Positions 1-6,089 of a stretch of DNA of 6,089 nucleotides are shown here, in pieces (the stretch's first letter is position 1; each line of letters starts with the position of its first letter). The position numbers and the translations under genes are program-made. Source of the DNA: Caldilineaceae bacterium (lineage in GTDB: Bacteria > Chloroflexota > Anaerolineae > Caldilineales > Caldilineaceae). The stretch is from contig JACSRH010000060.1 of assembly GCA_014879855.1 (NCBI GenBank), positions 1 through 6,089 on the forward strand, in the 5' to 3' direction. The notes beneath the pieces are model-generated. The model searched no databases. It was not told the origin of the DNA and saw only the letters and a program-made list of their open reading frames with translations.

Positions 1-144
1 GTGGCCTTCATGTGGAACAACGTGAACAGCTATCTGGTCAAGCCGTGGGTTTCCGGCATTGTCAAGACCCCGCAGGATTCGGGCTGGCCAGGCGACATCG
101 CCCCGTGGACGATCGATATCGACACGGCCGCACAAGCTCAGTAG
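1..144 (+). CDS. ABC transporter solute-binding protein, C-terminal end (partial at 5' edge)
   Basis: This is the last 47 codons of a gene that begins left of the window, ending at a TAG stop at 142-144. The visible tail has an aromatic-rich stretch (F-M-W-N-N-V-N-S-Y-L-V-K-P-W-V-S-G) followed by a short polar end (W-T-I-D-I-D). That pattern is what I expect at the C-terminus of family 5 extracellular solute-binding proteins (SBP_bac_5), where the last residues pack back onto the first lobe. The gene lies directly upstream of a DppB-type permease, the usual SBP-permease order, so it probably supplies substrate to the first permease pair outside the membrane. The GTG at position 1 is in frame but is almost certainly an internal valine, because the piece is far too short to be a whole protein. 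The family call rests on a short tail plus context; the substrate cannot be inferred. Confidence 0.8.
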   Translation: MAFMWNNVNSYLVKPWVSGIVKTPQDSGWPGDIAPWTIDIDTAAQAQ

Positions 145-166
145 CTACTCACATCTGATTGGCAAC

Positions 167-199
167 ACCTTCCTGGAAGCTGTCAGCTTCCAGGAAGGT
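167..199. repeat. Perfect 33-nt palindrome / strong hairpin between binding-protein and permease genes
   Basis: Sixteen bases at 167-182 (ACCTTCCTGGAAGCTG) are the exact reverse complement of 184-199 around a single central T at 183. As RNA this folds to a stem of about 14-15 base pairs with a 3-5 base loop. It starts 22 bases after the stop of the upstream gene and ends 22 bases before the next start codon. The downstream bases (TTGACTGTTT) are only moderately T-rich, so it is a poor intrinsic terminator. Hairpins in SBP-permease gaps are known in other importer operons to protect the upstream message from 3' decay, allowing more binding protein than permease. That role here is inference. 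A dispersed genomic repeat is the alternative. Confidence 0.75.
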
Positions 200-221
200 T
201 GACTGTTTGAGCCAGAAACCT

Positions 222-1214
222 ATGACAACCTATCTGATACGCCGCATTTTTTGGATGGTTCCCGTGCTGCTGTTGGTGGCGCTCATCACATTTACCATGA
301 TGCATCAGGCGCCGGGCGGTCCGTGGGATCGCGACCCCAGCCGGCGTCAGGTCGATTCTTCCACCCAGGAAGCGTTGAACAAAAAATTCGGCCTGGACAA
401 GCCGCTCTTTATCAACCTGGAAGGCGGCAACCCGCTCGACAGCCAGTTTTTCACCTATGTCGGCAATGCTATCCAAGGCGATCTCGGCCCGTCTTATCGG
501 CAGCGCGGGCGCATGGTGCAGGATGTGCTCTTCGAGCCACCCAAAGGCAAAGCAATCTGGGACAGCCGTTTTGGCTATTCAATGCGATTGGGGCTGCTGG
601 CGCTGGTGATGGCAGCGTTCCTCGGCATCCCGCTAGGGATTCTCGCCGCGCTGAAGCGCAACACATTGTTCGATTATTCGGCGCTTTTCATGTCGACAAT
701 TGGCATTTCCGTCCCCAGCTTTGTATTGGCGATTTTTCTGATCATCCTGCTGGCGGGACGGTTGAACATTCTGAAGATCATCCAGCGCGACTGGAGCAAC
801 CCGGCCGCGTGGATGGTGCCGGCGGTGGTGCTTGGCTTTGGCACCTTTGCCTACATTACGCGCCTCACCCGCAACTCGATGCTCGAGGTGATGGGGCAGG
901 ACTATATTCGCACGGCGCGCGCCAAAGGGCTGGGCGGTCGCGTCATCATCACCCGGCACATGCTGCGCAACGCGCTGATTCCTGTGATGACCATCATGGG
1001 GCCGGCGCTGGCCGGGCTGATCACCGGCTCATTTATCATTGAAACCATGTTTGGCTTCCCGGGCAGCGGCCGTGAATACGTGACCGCGATCGGCAACCGC
1101 GATTATTCGATGATCATGGGGACGACGTTGATCTATGCCCTGCTCATCGTCCTGGCCAACCTGACAGTCGATATCATGTATGGGTTCCTTGACCCGCGTA
1201 TCAAGGTGAAGTGA
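222..1214 (+). CDS. dppB: DppB/OppB-family ABC transporter permease (first pair)
   Basis: A 330-residue inner-membrane subunit of a peptide/nickel-type ABC importer, forming half of the transmembrane channel with a DppC-type partner. The N-terminus MTTYLIRRIF leads into TM1 (about 9-29) and the conserved A-P-G-G-P turn (30-34). A periplasmic region follows with G-D-L-G-P-S-Y, then TM segments at about 121-144, 154-178, 195-216, 252-277 and 297-321. The EAA-type cytoplasmic loop that contacts the ATPase is D-Y-I-R-T-A-R-A-K-G-L from residue 227, followed by R-N-A-L-I-P. The C-terminus D-P-R-I-K is family-typical. I chose ATG 222 because homologues begin a few residues before the Arg-Arg; an in-frame TTG at 159 would add 21 unlikely residues read through the hairpin. 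The ribosome binding site is weak (GAG at 209-211). Length is normal for the family. The symbol is at family level only; the substrate is unknown. Confidence 0.93.
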   Translation: MTTYLIRRIFWMVPVLLLVALITFTMMHQAPGGPWDRDPSRRQVDSSTQEALNKKFGLDKPLFINLEGGNPLDSQFFTYVGNAIQGDLGPSYRQRGRMVQDVLFEPPKGKAIWDSRFGYSMRLGLLALVMAAFLGIPLGILAALKRNTLFDYSALFMSTIGISVPSFVLAIFLIILLAGRLNILKIIQRDWSNPAAWMVPAVVLGFGTFAYITRLTRNSMLEVMGQDYIRTARAKGLGGRVIITRHMLRNALIPVMTIMGPALAGLITGSFIIETMFGFPGSGREYVTAIGNRDYSMIMGTTLIYALLIVLANLTVDIMYGFLDPRIKVK

Positions 1215-1219
1215 GGGAG
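1213..1219 (+). promoter_or_regulatory. Ribosome binding site of the first dppC-like gene
   Basis: GAGGGAG lies six bases before ATG 1226 and overlaps the TGA stop of the preceding permease. This decides the start: the in-frame GTG at 1211 sits at the site itself and would leave no Shine-Dalgarno in place. The overlap with the upstream stop suggests translational coupling of the two channel subunits. Confidence 0.8.
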
Positions 1220-1225
1220 CCGATC

Positions 1226-2248
1226 ATGACTACGAGCGCACAGACGAAATCCCAGCAGGTGCAACCAAAGCCTGGCGAGCCGGCCGTGGCAACGCCTGAC
1301 GTCGCCGATGCCCTGTCGCGACCTGCTCGCTCGCTTTGGCGCGATGCCTGGTCGCGGCTTTTGCACAATAAAGCGGCTGTAGCCGGCGCCATCGTCATCC
1401 TCTTTTTTATGTTTGTGGCGATCTTTGCCCCGGTGCTGGCGCCGCACAATCCGCTGGAACTGAATAGCGGCAAGGGCTTCTTGCCGCCCATGTGGGTCGA
1501 ACGTTCGTCCACGGGCAAGGCCGGCGTCCCAGAATTCATCCTCGGCACCGATAATCTCGGCCGCGATGTGTTGAGCCGCGTCATTTACGGCGCGCGCGTT
1601 TCGATGGTGGTTGGCTTTATTCCAACGATCATTATCGTCTTCATCGGCGTTTCAATGGGTCTGGTGGCGGGCTATTGGGGCGGCGCCACCGATAACCTGT
1701 TGATGCGTTTGACCGACATCGTGTACGCGTTCCCGGACCTGCTCTTTTTCATCATTGTCATGACCGCGCTGCGCGCCACTGCGCTGGGCCAGTTCCTAAA
1801 CGGCCTCTTCTTGCTCTTCGTCGCGTTGGCGCTGGTCAACTGGGTGGGCGTGGCGCGTCTGGTGCGCGGACAGGTGCTTACCCTTAAGGAGCGCGATTTC
1901 GTGCTGGCGTCGCAGGCGGTGGGAGCCTCCCATTTCCGCATCATGGTGCGCCATATTCTCCCTAATTCGCTCAGTGTCATCATCGTGGCGATGGCCTTTC
2001 TCATCCCCGGCGCCATCATCACAGAAGCCATTCTGGGCTACCTGGGGTTGGGGTTGCGCCCCTCCACTGACCCGGCTGACATCTTCATCACCAGTTGGGG
2101 GTCGATGCTGCTCGAAGGTCAGACCGCTATCAACAACCAGCCGTGGATTCTGCTGGCGCCGGCCATCTCGGTGGCGCTGGTCGTCCTCTCGTTCAACTTC
2201 CTCGGCGACGGCCTGCGCGACGCGCTCGATCCGCGTCTGCGCGAATAA
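1226..2248 (+). CDS. dppC: DppC/OppC-family ABC transporter permease (first pair)
   Basis: A 340-residue permease, the second half of the channel made with the upstream DppB-type subunit. It starts with a hydrophilic, Gln/Pro/Ala-rich cytoplasmic leader (1-35), then a segment resembling the OppC N-terminal domain (S-L-W-R-D-A-W-S-R-L-L-H-N-K) and TM1 at about 50-72, ending in A-P-H-N-P-L. A periplasmic stretch leads to the family hallmark L-G-T-D-N-L-G-R-D at 106-114, then R-V-I-Y-G-A-R-V-S at the start of the core permease domain with about five more TM segments. The EAA-type loop for the ATPase is D-F-V-L-A-S-Q-A-V-G-A-S from residue 224, followed by R-H-I-L-P-N-S. The C-terminal G-D-G-L-R-D-A-L-D-P-R-L is the usual ending. 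It lies 11 bases after dppB with a strong ribosome binding site, so the two are surely one operon. No frameshift or missing motif is seen; the substrate is unknown. Confidence 0.94.
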   Translation: MTTSAQTKSQQVQPKPGEPAVATPDVADALSRPARSLWRDAWSRLLHNKAAVAGAIVILFFMFVAIFAPVLAPHNPLELNSGKGFLPPMWVERSSTGKAGVPEFILGTDNLGRDVLSRVIYGARVSMVVGFIPTIIIVFIGVSMGLVAGYWGGATDNLLMRLTDIVYAFPDLLFFIIVMTALRATALGQFLNGLFLLFVALALVNWVGVARLVRGQVLTLKERDFVLASQAVGASHFRIMVRHILPNSLSVIIVAMAFLIPGAIITEAILGYLGLGLRPSTDPADIFITSWGSMLLEGQTAINNQPWILLAPAISVALVVLSFNFLGDGLRDALDPRLRE

Positions 2249-2271
2249 AGCTGCGAATTGAATAATTTTCC

Positions 2272-3339
2272 ATGACGCGTTACATTTTTCGGCGACTCCT
2301 CCAGGCGATTCCGACCCTGATTGGCGTCAGCATCCTCAGTTTCATTCTGGTCAATGCTGCGCCGGGAGACCCAGTCACCATGCGCACCTTTGGCGATACG
2401 CGCATGACTGAAGAGGCGCGCCAGATCCTGCGGCGCCAGCTTGGTCTTGACCAGCACCCGATCGTCCAATACTTCGTCTGGATGACGGGGCTGTCGGTGC
2501 AACGCGGTGACCAGGTGGCGGTGATGACGAGGCCGGGCAAACCTTGTGGCTATGTGGGCGGCATCGGTGTGACAGTCTGTGATGGCGGCGGCGGCATCCT
2601 GCGCGGCGATTTGGGCGTCAGCCTCGACACCAAGCAGCCGGTGTGGGATCGCATCGTTGAACGTATGGCGGCAACGCTGGAGCTGGGCATTGTCAGCCTG
2701 GCCCTGTCGTTATTGATCGGGGTGCCGTTGGGTGTGTTGAGCGCGGTCAAACATGGCTCACTTTTTGACAATCTGGTGCGCTTCTTCGCGGTCGTGTTCC
2801 GCGCAGTGCCTATCTTCTGGATGGGGCTATTGTTGATCTTCGTGTTTTCGGTGATGCTGGGGTGGCTGCCCACCGGCGGAAGGCAAACGGTTTCGCTCAC
2901 GCAGACATTCAATCTGGGCGACCGCCTCCGCCACCTTATTTTGCCGGCGTCGGTGTTGGCTTTTGGCGGCATTGCCGGGTTCAGCCGCATCATGCGCACG
3001 GAAACGCTCGAAGTGCTGCATACTGACTATATCCGCACGGCGCAGGCCAAAGGCTTATCGCCAGGCAATGTCTGGTTTGTCCATGCTTTTCGCAACGCGC
3101 TCATCCCGCTGATGACGGTGATGGGGCCCGCGGTGGTCGGCGTGCTGGGCGGCGCGGTTGTCGTAGAAACGATCTTTGCCTGGCCTGGCATGGGACGGCT
3201 CACCGTCAACGCAGCGTTCCAGCAGGACTATCCGGTGGTGCTTGGCGCGGGCATGTTCTTCGCGGTGCTGACCATCATCGGGTATACGTTATCAGATATT
3301 TTTTACGCGGTGGTAGACCCGCGTGTGCGATTTGACTGA
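2272..3339 (+). CDS. dppB: DppB/OppB-family ABC transporter permease (second pair), with Cys/Gly-rich insertion
   Basis: A 355-residue DppB-type channel subunit and a diverged paralogue of the gene at 222-1214. TM1 spans about 10-30 and ends in A-A-P-G-D-P-V; the periplasmic part has L-R-R-Q-L-G-L-D. The core membrane domain follows I-L-R-G-D-L-G-V-S (109-117). The EAA-type loop is D-Y-I-R-T-A-Q-A-K-G-L from residue 252, then R-N-A-L-I-P; the protein ends D-P-R-V-R-F-D. Residues about 75-108 form an extra segment absent from the first DppB, with Cys92 and Cys103 and a run of glycines. It is in frame and lies on the outer face by family topology, so it is a loop insertion and not a frameshift. 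The gene begins 23 bases after dppC-like 1, with no clear Shine-Dalgarno (the gap is AT-rich), so its initiation may be weak. The substrate cannot be assigned. Confidence 0.93.
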   Translation: MTRYIFRRLLQAIPTLIGVSILSFILVNAAPGDPVTMRTFGDTRMTEEARQILRRQLGLDQHPIVQYFVWMTGLSVQRGDQVAVMTRPGKPCGYVGGIGVTVCDGGGGILRGDLGVSLDTKQPVWDRIVERMAATLELGIVSLALSLLIGVPLGVLSAVKHGSLFDNLVRFFAVVFRAVPIFWMGLLLIFVFSVMLGWLPTGGRQTVSLTQTFNLGDRLRHLILPASVLAFGGIAGFSRIMRTETLEVLHTDYIRTAQAKGLSPGNVWFVHAFRNALIPLMTVMGPAVVGVLGGAVVVETIFAWPGMGRLTVNAAFQQDYPVVLGAGMFFAVLTIIGYTLSDIFYAVVDPRVRFD

Positions 3340-3364
3340 GATCAGCACAAAAGTTGCTCATTTC

Positions 3365-3449
3365 TGACGCGGAGACGCGCAGCAGACGCGGCGAGAAGTG
3401 CTCGTTGCTTTTTTCGATTTTCTCTGCGCCTCTGCGCGACTCCGCGTCA
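3365..3449. repeat. Long imperfect inverted repeat (REP/MITE-like) in the gap between the second dppB and dppC
   Basis: The arms are 3365-3397 and 3418-3449. The outer 18 bases (TGACGCGGAGACGCGCAG, paired with 3432-3449) match at 17 of 18 positions, with one A/A mismatch at 3375 and 3439. The inner part pairs with a bulge, two mismatches and G-T wobbles, leaving a loop of about 20 bases at 3398-3417. The left arm holds three copies of GACGCG (3366, 3374, 3385); the right arm holds two adjacent copies of CTCTGCGC (3422, 3430). Low-complexity elements of this 'CTCTGCG-CTCTGCG' kind are, from memory, scattered in many copies between genes in Chloroflexota and cyanobacteria. That suggests a dispersed, non-coding repeat here and not a gene-specific regulator. 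Copy number cannot be judged from one window. Confidence 0.7.
3388..3414 (+). terminator. Possible Rho-independent terminator nested in the inverted repeat
   Basis: GCGGCGAG (3388-3395) pairs with CTCGTTGC (3401-3408) around the five-base loop AAGTG, giving an eight-pair stem with two G-U wobbles. It is followed at once by six T residues at 3409-3414, which is the layout of an intrinsic terminator reading on the + strand. It stands 48 bases after the stop of the second dppB. The stem uses bases that also pair in the larger inverted repeat, so the two folds exclude each other. If active it would end or attenuate transcription between the second dppB and dppC. The wobbles and modest stem make this a moderate call. 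Confidence 0.45.
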
Positions 3450-3488
3450 AAATTGTAACGATTCCAGCGAAATAGAGTGCAGCACCCT

Positions 3489-4520
3489 ATGGCGGTCGAA
3501 CAGGCGCAGAAAGGCGTAGCATTTCAGGGAGGGCAAGACGCCCTGGATTTGGCGCGCAAGCCGCAGACCTACTGGAGCATGGCATTCACAAGTCTGCGGC
3601 GCGACAAACTGACAATCGTGGCGTTGTCCTTTATTGCGGTCATTGCCTTGCTGGCATTGGGCGCCGGCGTGATCACCAACGCTATCGGCGTCAGCCCGAC
3701 GCAGACCAACCCTGCCAACCAGTTCCAGCAGCCTTACCTCATTCCCTATCTCCAATGGATGCTGGGAACTGACCCGCTCACGGCGCCGACGATGCTCTAC
3801 AAGTCAGGGGGCGCGCCGCACTGGCTGGGCACCGATCAGTTGGGGCGCGACCAACTGGCGCGACTGCTCTACGGTGCGCGCATCAGCCTGAGCATTGCGC
3901 TGGTGGCCGCGGGGCTGTCAATGGCGCTCGGCGTGAGTGTAGGCGCAGTCGCCGGTTACTTTGGCGGGCGCGTCGACGACGTGATCATGTGGTTTATTGC
4001 CACATTGACCACCATCCCTGAAATCTACCTCCTCATCATCGTCAATTCAATCTTCCGCCCGACGCCGCTGACGTTGACGCTTTTTCTGGGCTTTCTGGGT
4101 TGGTTTGGCACGGCGCGCTTTATGCGCGGCAATGTCTTCAAGGTGCGTATGTTGGAATACACAACTGCGGCGCGTGCGGTCGGCGCCAGCAACTATCGCA
4201 TCTTGCTGCGCCATGTCATCCCCAACAGCCTGCCGATCATCGTGGTCATCACCGCGGTGGATGTCGGCGCGCTGATCCTGACCGAATCGATCTTGAGTTT
4301 TCTGGGTCTGGGCGTACAGCCGCCGACGCCAACATGGGGCAACATGCTCTATCGCGCGAACGATTTTGTCTTTCTGCGCGACCCCGTGACCAAGGAGTTC
4401 CTTGGCCTGCATCTGCTCATCTGGCCGGGCGTGCTGATCACGCTGACGGTGCTCTCGTTCTACCTCATCGGCGATGGGCTGCGCGACGCCCTTGACCCGA
4501 TGCTGAAAAATAAGAAGTGA
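3489..4520 (+). CDS. dppC: DppC/OppC-family ABC transporter permease (second pair)
   Basis: A 343-residue channel subunit, presumably partner of the DppB-type protein at 2272-3339. A cytoplasmic leader (1-40) includes the Y-W-S-M-A-F-T-S-L-R-R-D-K entry into TM1 (about 41-63). A periplasmic stretch of roughly 45 residues (Q-Q-P-Y-L-I-P-Y-L-Q-W-M-L-G-T-D) precedes the hallmark L-G-T-D-Q-L-G-R-D at 113-121, then L-L-Y-G-A-R-I-S and the core permease domain. The EAA-type ATPase-contact loop is E-Y-T-T-A-A-R-A-V-G-A-S from residue 223, followed by R-H-V-I-P-N-S. The C-terminus G-D-G-L-R-D-A-L-D-P-M-L is family-typical. ATG 3489 is preferred; GTG 3477, in frame, would add only four residues, and neither start has a good Shine-Dalgarno. 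The 149-base gap upstream, with its repeat and terminator-like hairpin, is much longer than the gap in the first pair, so expression of this gene may be partly uncoupled from its partner. Confidence 0.92.
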   Translation: MAVEQAQKGVAFQGGQDALDLARKPQTYWSMAFTSLRRDKLTIVALSFIAVIALLALGAGVITNAIGVSPTQTNPANQFQQPYLIPYLQWMLGTDPLTAPTMLYKSGGAPHWLGTDQLGRDQLARLLYGARISLSIALVAAGLSMALGVSVGAVAGYFGGRVDDVIMWFIATLTTIPEIYLLIIVNSIFRPTPLTLTLFLGFLGWFGTARFMRGNVFKVRMLEYTTAARAVGASNYRILLRHVIPNSLPIIVVITAVDVGALILTESILSFLGLGVQPPTPTWGNMLYRANDFVFLRDPVTKEFLGLHLLIWPGVLITLTVLSFYLIGDGLRDALDPMLKNKK

Positions 4521-4571
4521 CGCATAAGAAGGCAAGCAGTCCCTTCAAGCAGACGTTCACACAGGAATTTG

Positions 4572-4578
4572 AAAGGAG
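4572..4578 (+). promoter_or_regulatory. Ribosome binding site of the second solute-binding protein gene
   Basis: AAAGGAG sits six bases before ATG 4585, the best Shine-Dalgarno match in the window along with the one at 1213. It fixes the start of the lipoprotein and fits the high expression usual for binding proteins relative to permeases. The rest of the 64-base leader (4521-4571) shows no promoter boxes or hairpin that I can support. Confidence 0.85.
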
Positions 4579-4584
4579 AACAGA

Positions 4585-6089
4585 ATGACACGTCAATGGT
4601 TTAGTCTCACAATGCTGATGGTGCTGGTGGCCGCGCTGATGGCCGGGTGTGCGCAGCCTGTCCCGATCGCACCGCCGGCTGAGTCTGGCGCAGCCGCACC
4701 GGGTGAAGCAGTTGCGGACAGTGAAACCGCGCCCGCAGGCGAAGCAACGCCGGGAGGCGTCTGGACGCGCATCGATCTGGCGGACGCCTCGATCCTGAAT
4801 CCCATCCTGTGGTCGGACAACACCAGTTCCGGGATCGGCGGCTTCTTCTATCCAAGTTTGATCTCGGTCGATCCACAATCGGGCGCATACGTCACCGATG
4901 GCAGCATGTCCGAGAGTTGGGAAGTCTCCGAGGACGGCCTGACCTGGACTTTTCACCTGCGCGATGGCGTGACCTGGAGCGACGGCGACCCGGTTGACGC
5001 TGCTGATTTCAAGTACACCTACGACGCTGTGGCCAGTGACCTGGTCGAGACGCCGCGCAAAAGCCTCGTCGAGAAGATTCAGAGCATCGATGTCGTCGAT
5101 CCGCTGACGCTGCAGGTCGTGTTTACAGAGGTCAAATGTGACGGCTTTGGCGATCTGGGGTTGGGTTGGCTGCCCAGCCACTTGTACGCGGCGGACTTCA
5201 GTGACATCATGACCAGCCCTCTCAACGAGGCGCCGGCTGCCAGCGCCGGCCCCTTTGTCTTCCAGAGTTGGACGCGCGACGATAATGTGATCATGACGCG
5301 CAACGAGACCTATTGGGAAGGCGCACCCAATATGGATGGCCTGATCACCCGCATTGTGCCTGACGCGGGCGCACGGTTGGCGCAACTGCTCAGCGGCGAG
5401 ATCGATGTCACTGGCCTCGAACCCACCCAACTTGCCAGTGTAGAAGACAACCCGGACATCACCGTCTTTAGCGCCAACGATGACGGCTACGACTTCCTCG
5501 GTCTGAATCTTGCCAACCCGGCGAATCCGCAGCCGGGCAAGGATGAAGAGGGCAACCTGATCGAGCAGGATCCGCACCCGATCTTGAGCGACCTCAACGT
5601 GCGCAAGGCGATCGCCCACGCGCTCGACTACAAGACGATCATCGACAGCGTCTATCTGGGGCGCGGCTATCAGATCGCCTCGAACGTGCTGCCGGCGGTG
5701 GAATGGGCGCACGACCCGTCGATCCAGCCCTACGACTACGACCAGGATCTCGCCAAGCAGTTGCTGGAAGAGGCGGGCTGGGTCGATAGCAACGGCGACG
5801 GCATCCGTGAAAAGGATGGCGCCGAGTTAAAGCTCCAATTGATCACCAACGCGGGCAACAAGGTGCGCGAAGATCTCGGCGCGCTGGTGCAGGATCAGTT
5901 GGCGCAGATTGGGATGAGCGTTGACTTCCAGGCGATTGACTTTGGCACGCTGGTCGACAACCTGCTGGCGCAAACCTACGACATGGTGATCATCGGCTGG
6001 ACCGGTCTAGGCTCCGATCCCAACGACGACGCCTTCTGGCGAACGGACTTTGACACACCGGGGAGCGGCTTCAACTTTGTCAGCTATCA
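4585..6089 (+). CDS. Family 5 extracellular solute-binding lipoprotein (SBP_bac_5), partial at 3' edge
   Basis: The first 501 codons of an open frame that continues past the window. It begins with a lipoprotein signal: M-T-R-Q then a hydrophobic core (about 6-20) and a lipobox M-A-G-C with Cys22 as the lipidated residue. An Ala/Pro/Glu/Gly-rich tether (23-56) follows. The mature domain carries the family signature F-H-L-R-D-G-V-T-W-S-D-G-D-P-V-D-A-A-D-F at 123-142, later A-G-P-F-V-F, N-E-T-Y-W-E-G-A-P, V-R-K-A-I-A-H-A-L-D, and W-T-G-L-G-S-D-P-N-D from 472. An acidic loop D-S-N-G-D-G-I-R-E-K-D-G at 401-412 resembles a Ca-binding Dx[DN]xDG motif. It should capture substrate outside the membrane and hand it to the adjacent permeases, most simply the second pair 64 bases upstream. 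Family members bind peptides, oligosaccharides, nickel chelates and more, so no ligand is named. Only the C-terminal tail is expected to be missing. Confidence 0.93.
   Translation, partial: MTRQWFSLTMLMVLVAALMAGCAQPVPIAPPAESGAAAPGEAVADSETAPAGEATPGGVWTRIDLADASILNPILWSDNTSSGIGGFFYPSLISVDPQSGAYVTDGSMSESWEVSEDGLTWTFHLRDGVTWSDGDPVDAADFKYTYDAVASDLVETPRKSLVEKIQSIDVVDPLTLQVVFTEVKCDGFGDLGLGWLPSHLYAADFSDIMTSPLNEAPAASAGPFVFQSWTRDDNVIMTRNETYWEGAPNMDGLITRIVPDAGARLAQLLSGEIDVTGLEPTQLASVEDNPDITVFSANDDGYDFLGLNLANPANPQPGKDEEGNLIEQDPHPILSDLNVRKAIAHALDYKTIIDSVYLGRGYQIASNVLPAVEWAHDPSIQPYDYDQDLAKQLLEEAGWVDSNGDGIREKDGAELKLQLITNAGNKVREDLGALVQDQLAQIGMSVDFQAIDFGTLVDNLLAQTYDMVIIGWTGLGSDPNDDAFWRTDFDTPGSGFNFVSY

Noticed and set aside
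159..221. Upstream TTG start for the first dppB, adding 21 residues
   Set aside because: The extension is read through the palindrome, is unlike any DppB N-terminus, and has no Shine-Dalgarno; ATG 222 gives the normal MTTYLIRR start.
251..1042. 263-codon + strand frame inside the first dppB
   Set aside because: It is an out-of-frame reading of a gene with full DppB motifs; the protein is Arg/Gly/His-rich low-complexity sequence with no membrane pattern.
2494..2595. Frameshift or foreign insertion in the second dppB
   Set aside because: The reading frame is intact, conserved motifs continue on both sides, and base composition looks like the rest of the gene, so it reads as a natural loop insertion.
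3366..3437. Short repeated units (GACGCG x3, CTCTGCGC x2) as a CRISPR-like array
   Set aside because: The units are 6-8 bases long, with no regular spacers or long direct repeats. They form two arms of one inverted repeat.
3477..3488. GTG start four codons upstream of the second dppC
   Set aside because: No better ribosome site than ATG 3489 and no added conserved sequence. It cannot be fully excluded because both starts have weak Shine-Dalgarno matches.
4521..4571. Possible riboswitch or promoter in the leader of the second binding protein
   Set aside because: At about 50 bases it is too short for a known riboswitch. I see no convincing -35/-10 pair and no stable hairpin.
4465..5712. Long open frame of 415 codons on the - strand
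   Set aside because: It lies wholly antisense to the end of dppC-like 2 and the second binding protein, both of which have clear family motifs. Its protein is Arg/Ala/His-rich without a recognisable domain, which is typical of a shadow frame opposite high-GC coding sequence.

Overview
The window is a stretch of ABC importer genes, all on the + strand, of the peptide/nickel/oligosaccharide (Opp/Dpp) type. In order it holds the last 47 codons of a solute-binding protein, a DppB-type permease, a DppC-type permease, a second DppB-type permease, a second DppC-type permease, and the first 501 codons of a second solute-binding lipoprotein that runs off the right edge. No ATPase gene is present. The high-GC coding sequence, the permease pairs with family-typical insertions before the membrane core, and the 'DSNGDGIREKDG' style of binding-protein loop suggest a Chloroflexota bacterium (Anaerolineae/Caldilineae-like). 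That placement rests on recall of family style and is not proven here.

Layout: 1-144 is the binding-protein tail. 145-221 is a gap dominated by a perfect 33-nt palindrome. 222-1214 (dppB-like 1) and 1226-2248 (dppC-like 1) are 11 bases apart with a strong ribosome binding site between them. 2272-3339 (dppB-like 2) follows after 23 bases. 3340-3488 is the largest gap and carries a long imperfect inverted repeat with a terminator-like hairpin and T-run nested in it. 3489-4520 is dppC-like 2. After a 64-base leader with a strong ribosome binding site, 4585-6089 is the second binding protein.

How they work together: each DppB/DppC pair should form the heterodimeric membrane channel of one importer. 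A lipoprotein outside the membrane delivers substrate and two ATPases inside power transport. The gene order SBP-B-C / B-C-SBP suggests two complete importers set end to end, each with its own binding protein. The ATPases either lie outside the window or are shared from elsewhere. The substrate (peptide, oligosaccharide, nickel chelate or other) cannot be read from the sequence.

Nothing here amounts to an undescribed system. The points worth a second look are the two intergenic hairpin elements, the two-importer arrangement, and a Cys/Gly-rich insertion in the second DppB. There is no stretch longer than 300 bases without a gene, and no tRNA, rRNA, CRISPR array or transposase gene was seen.
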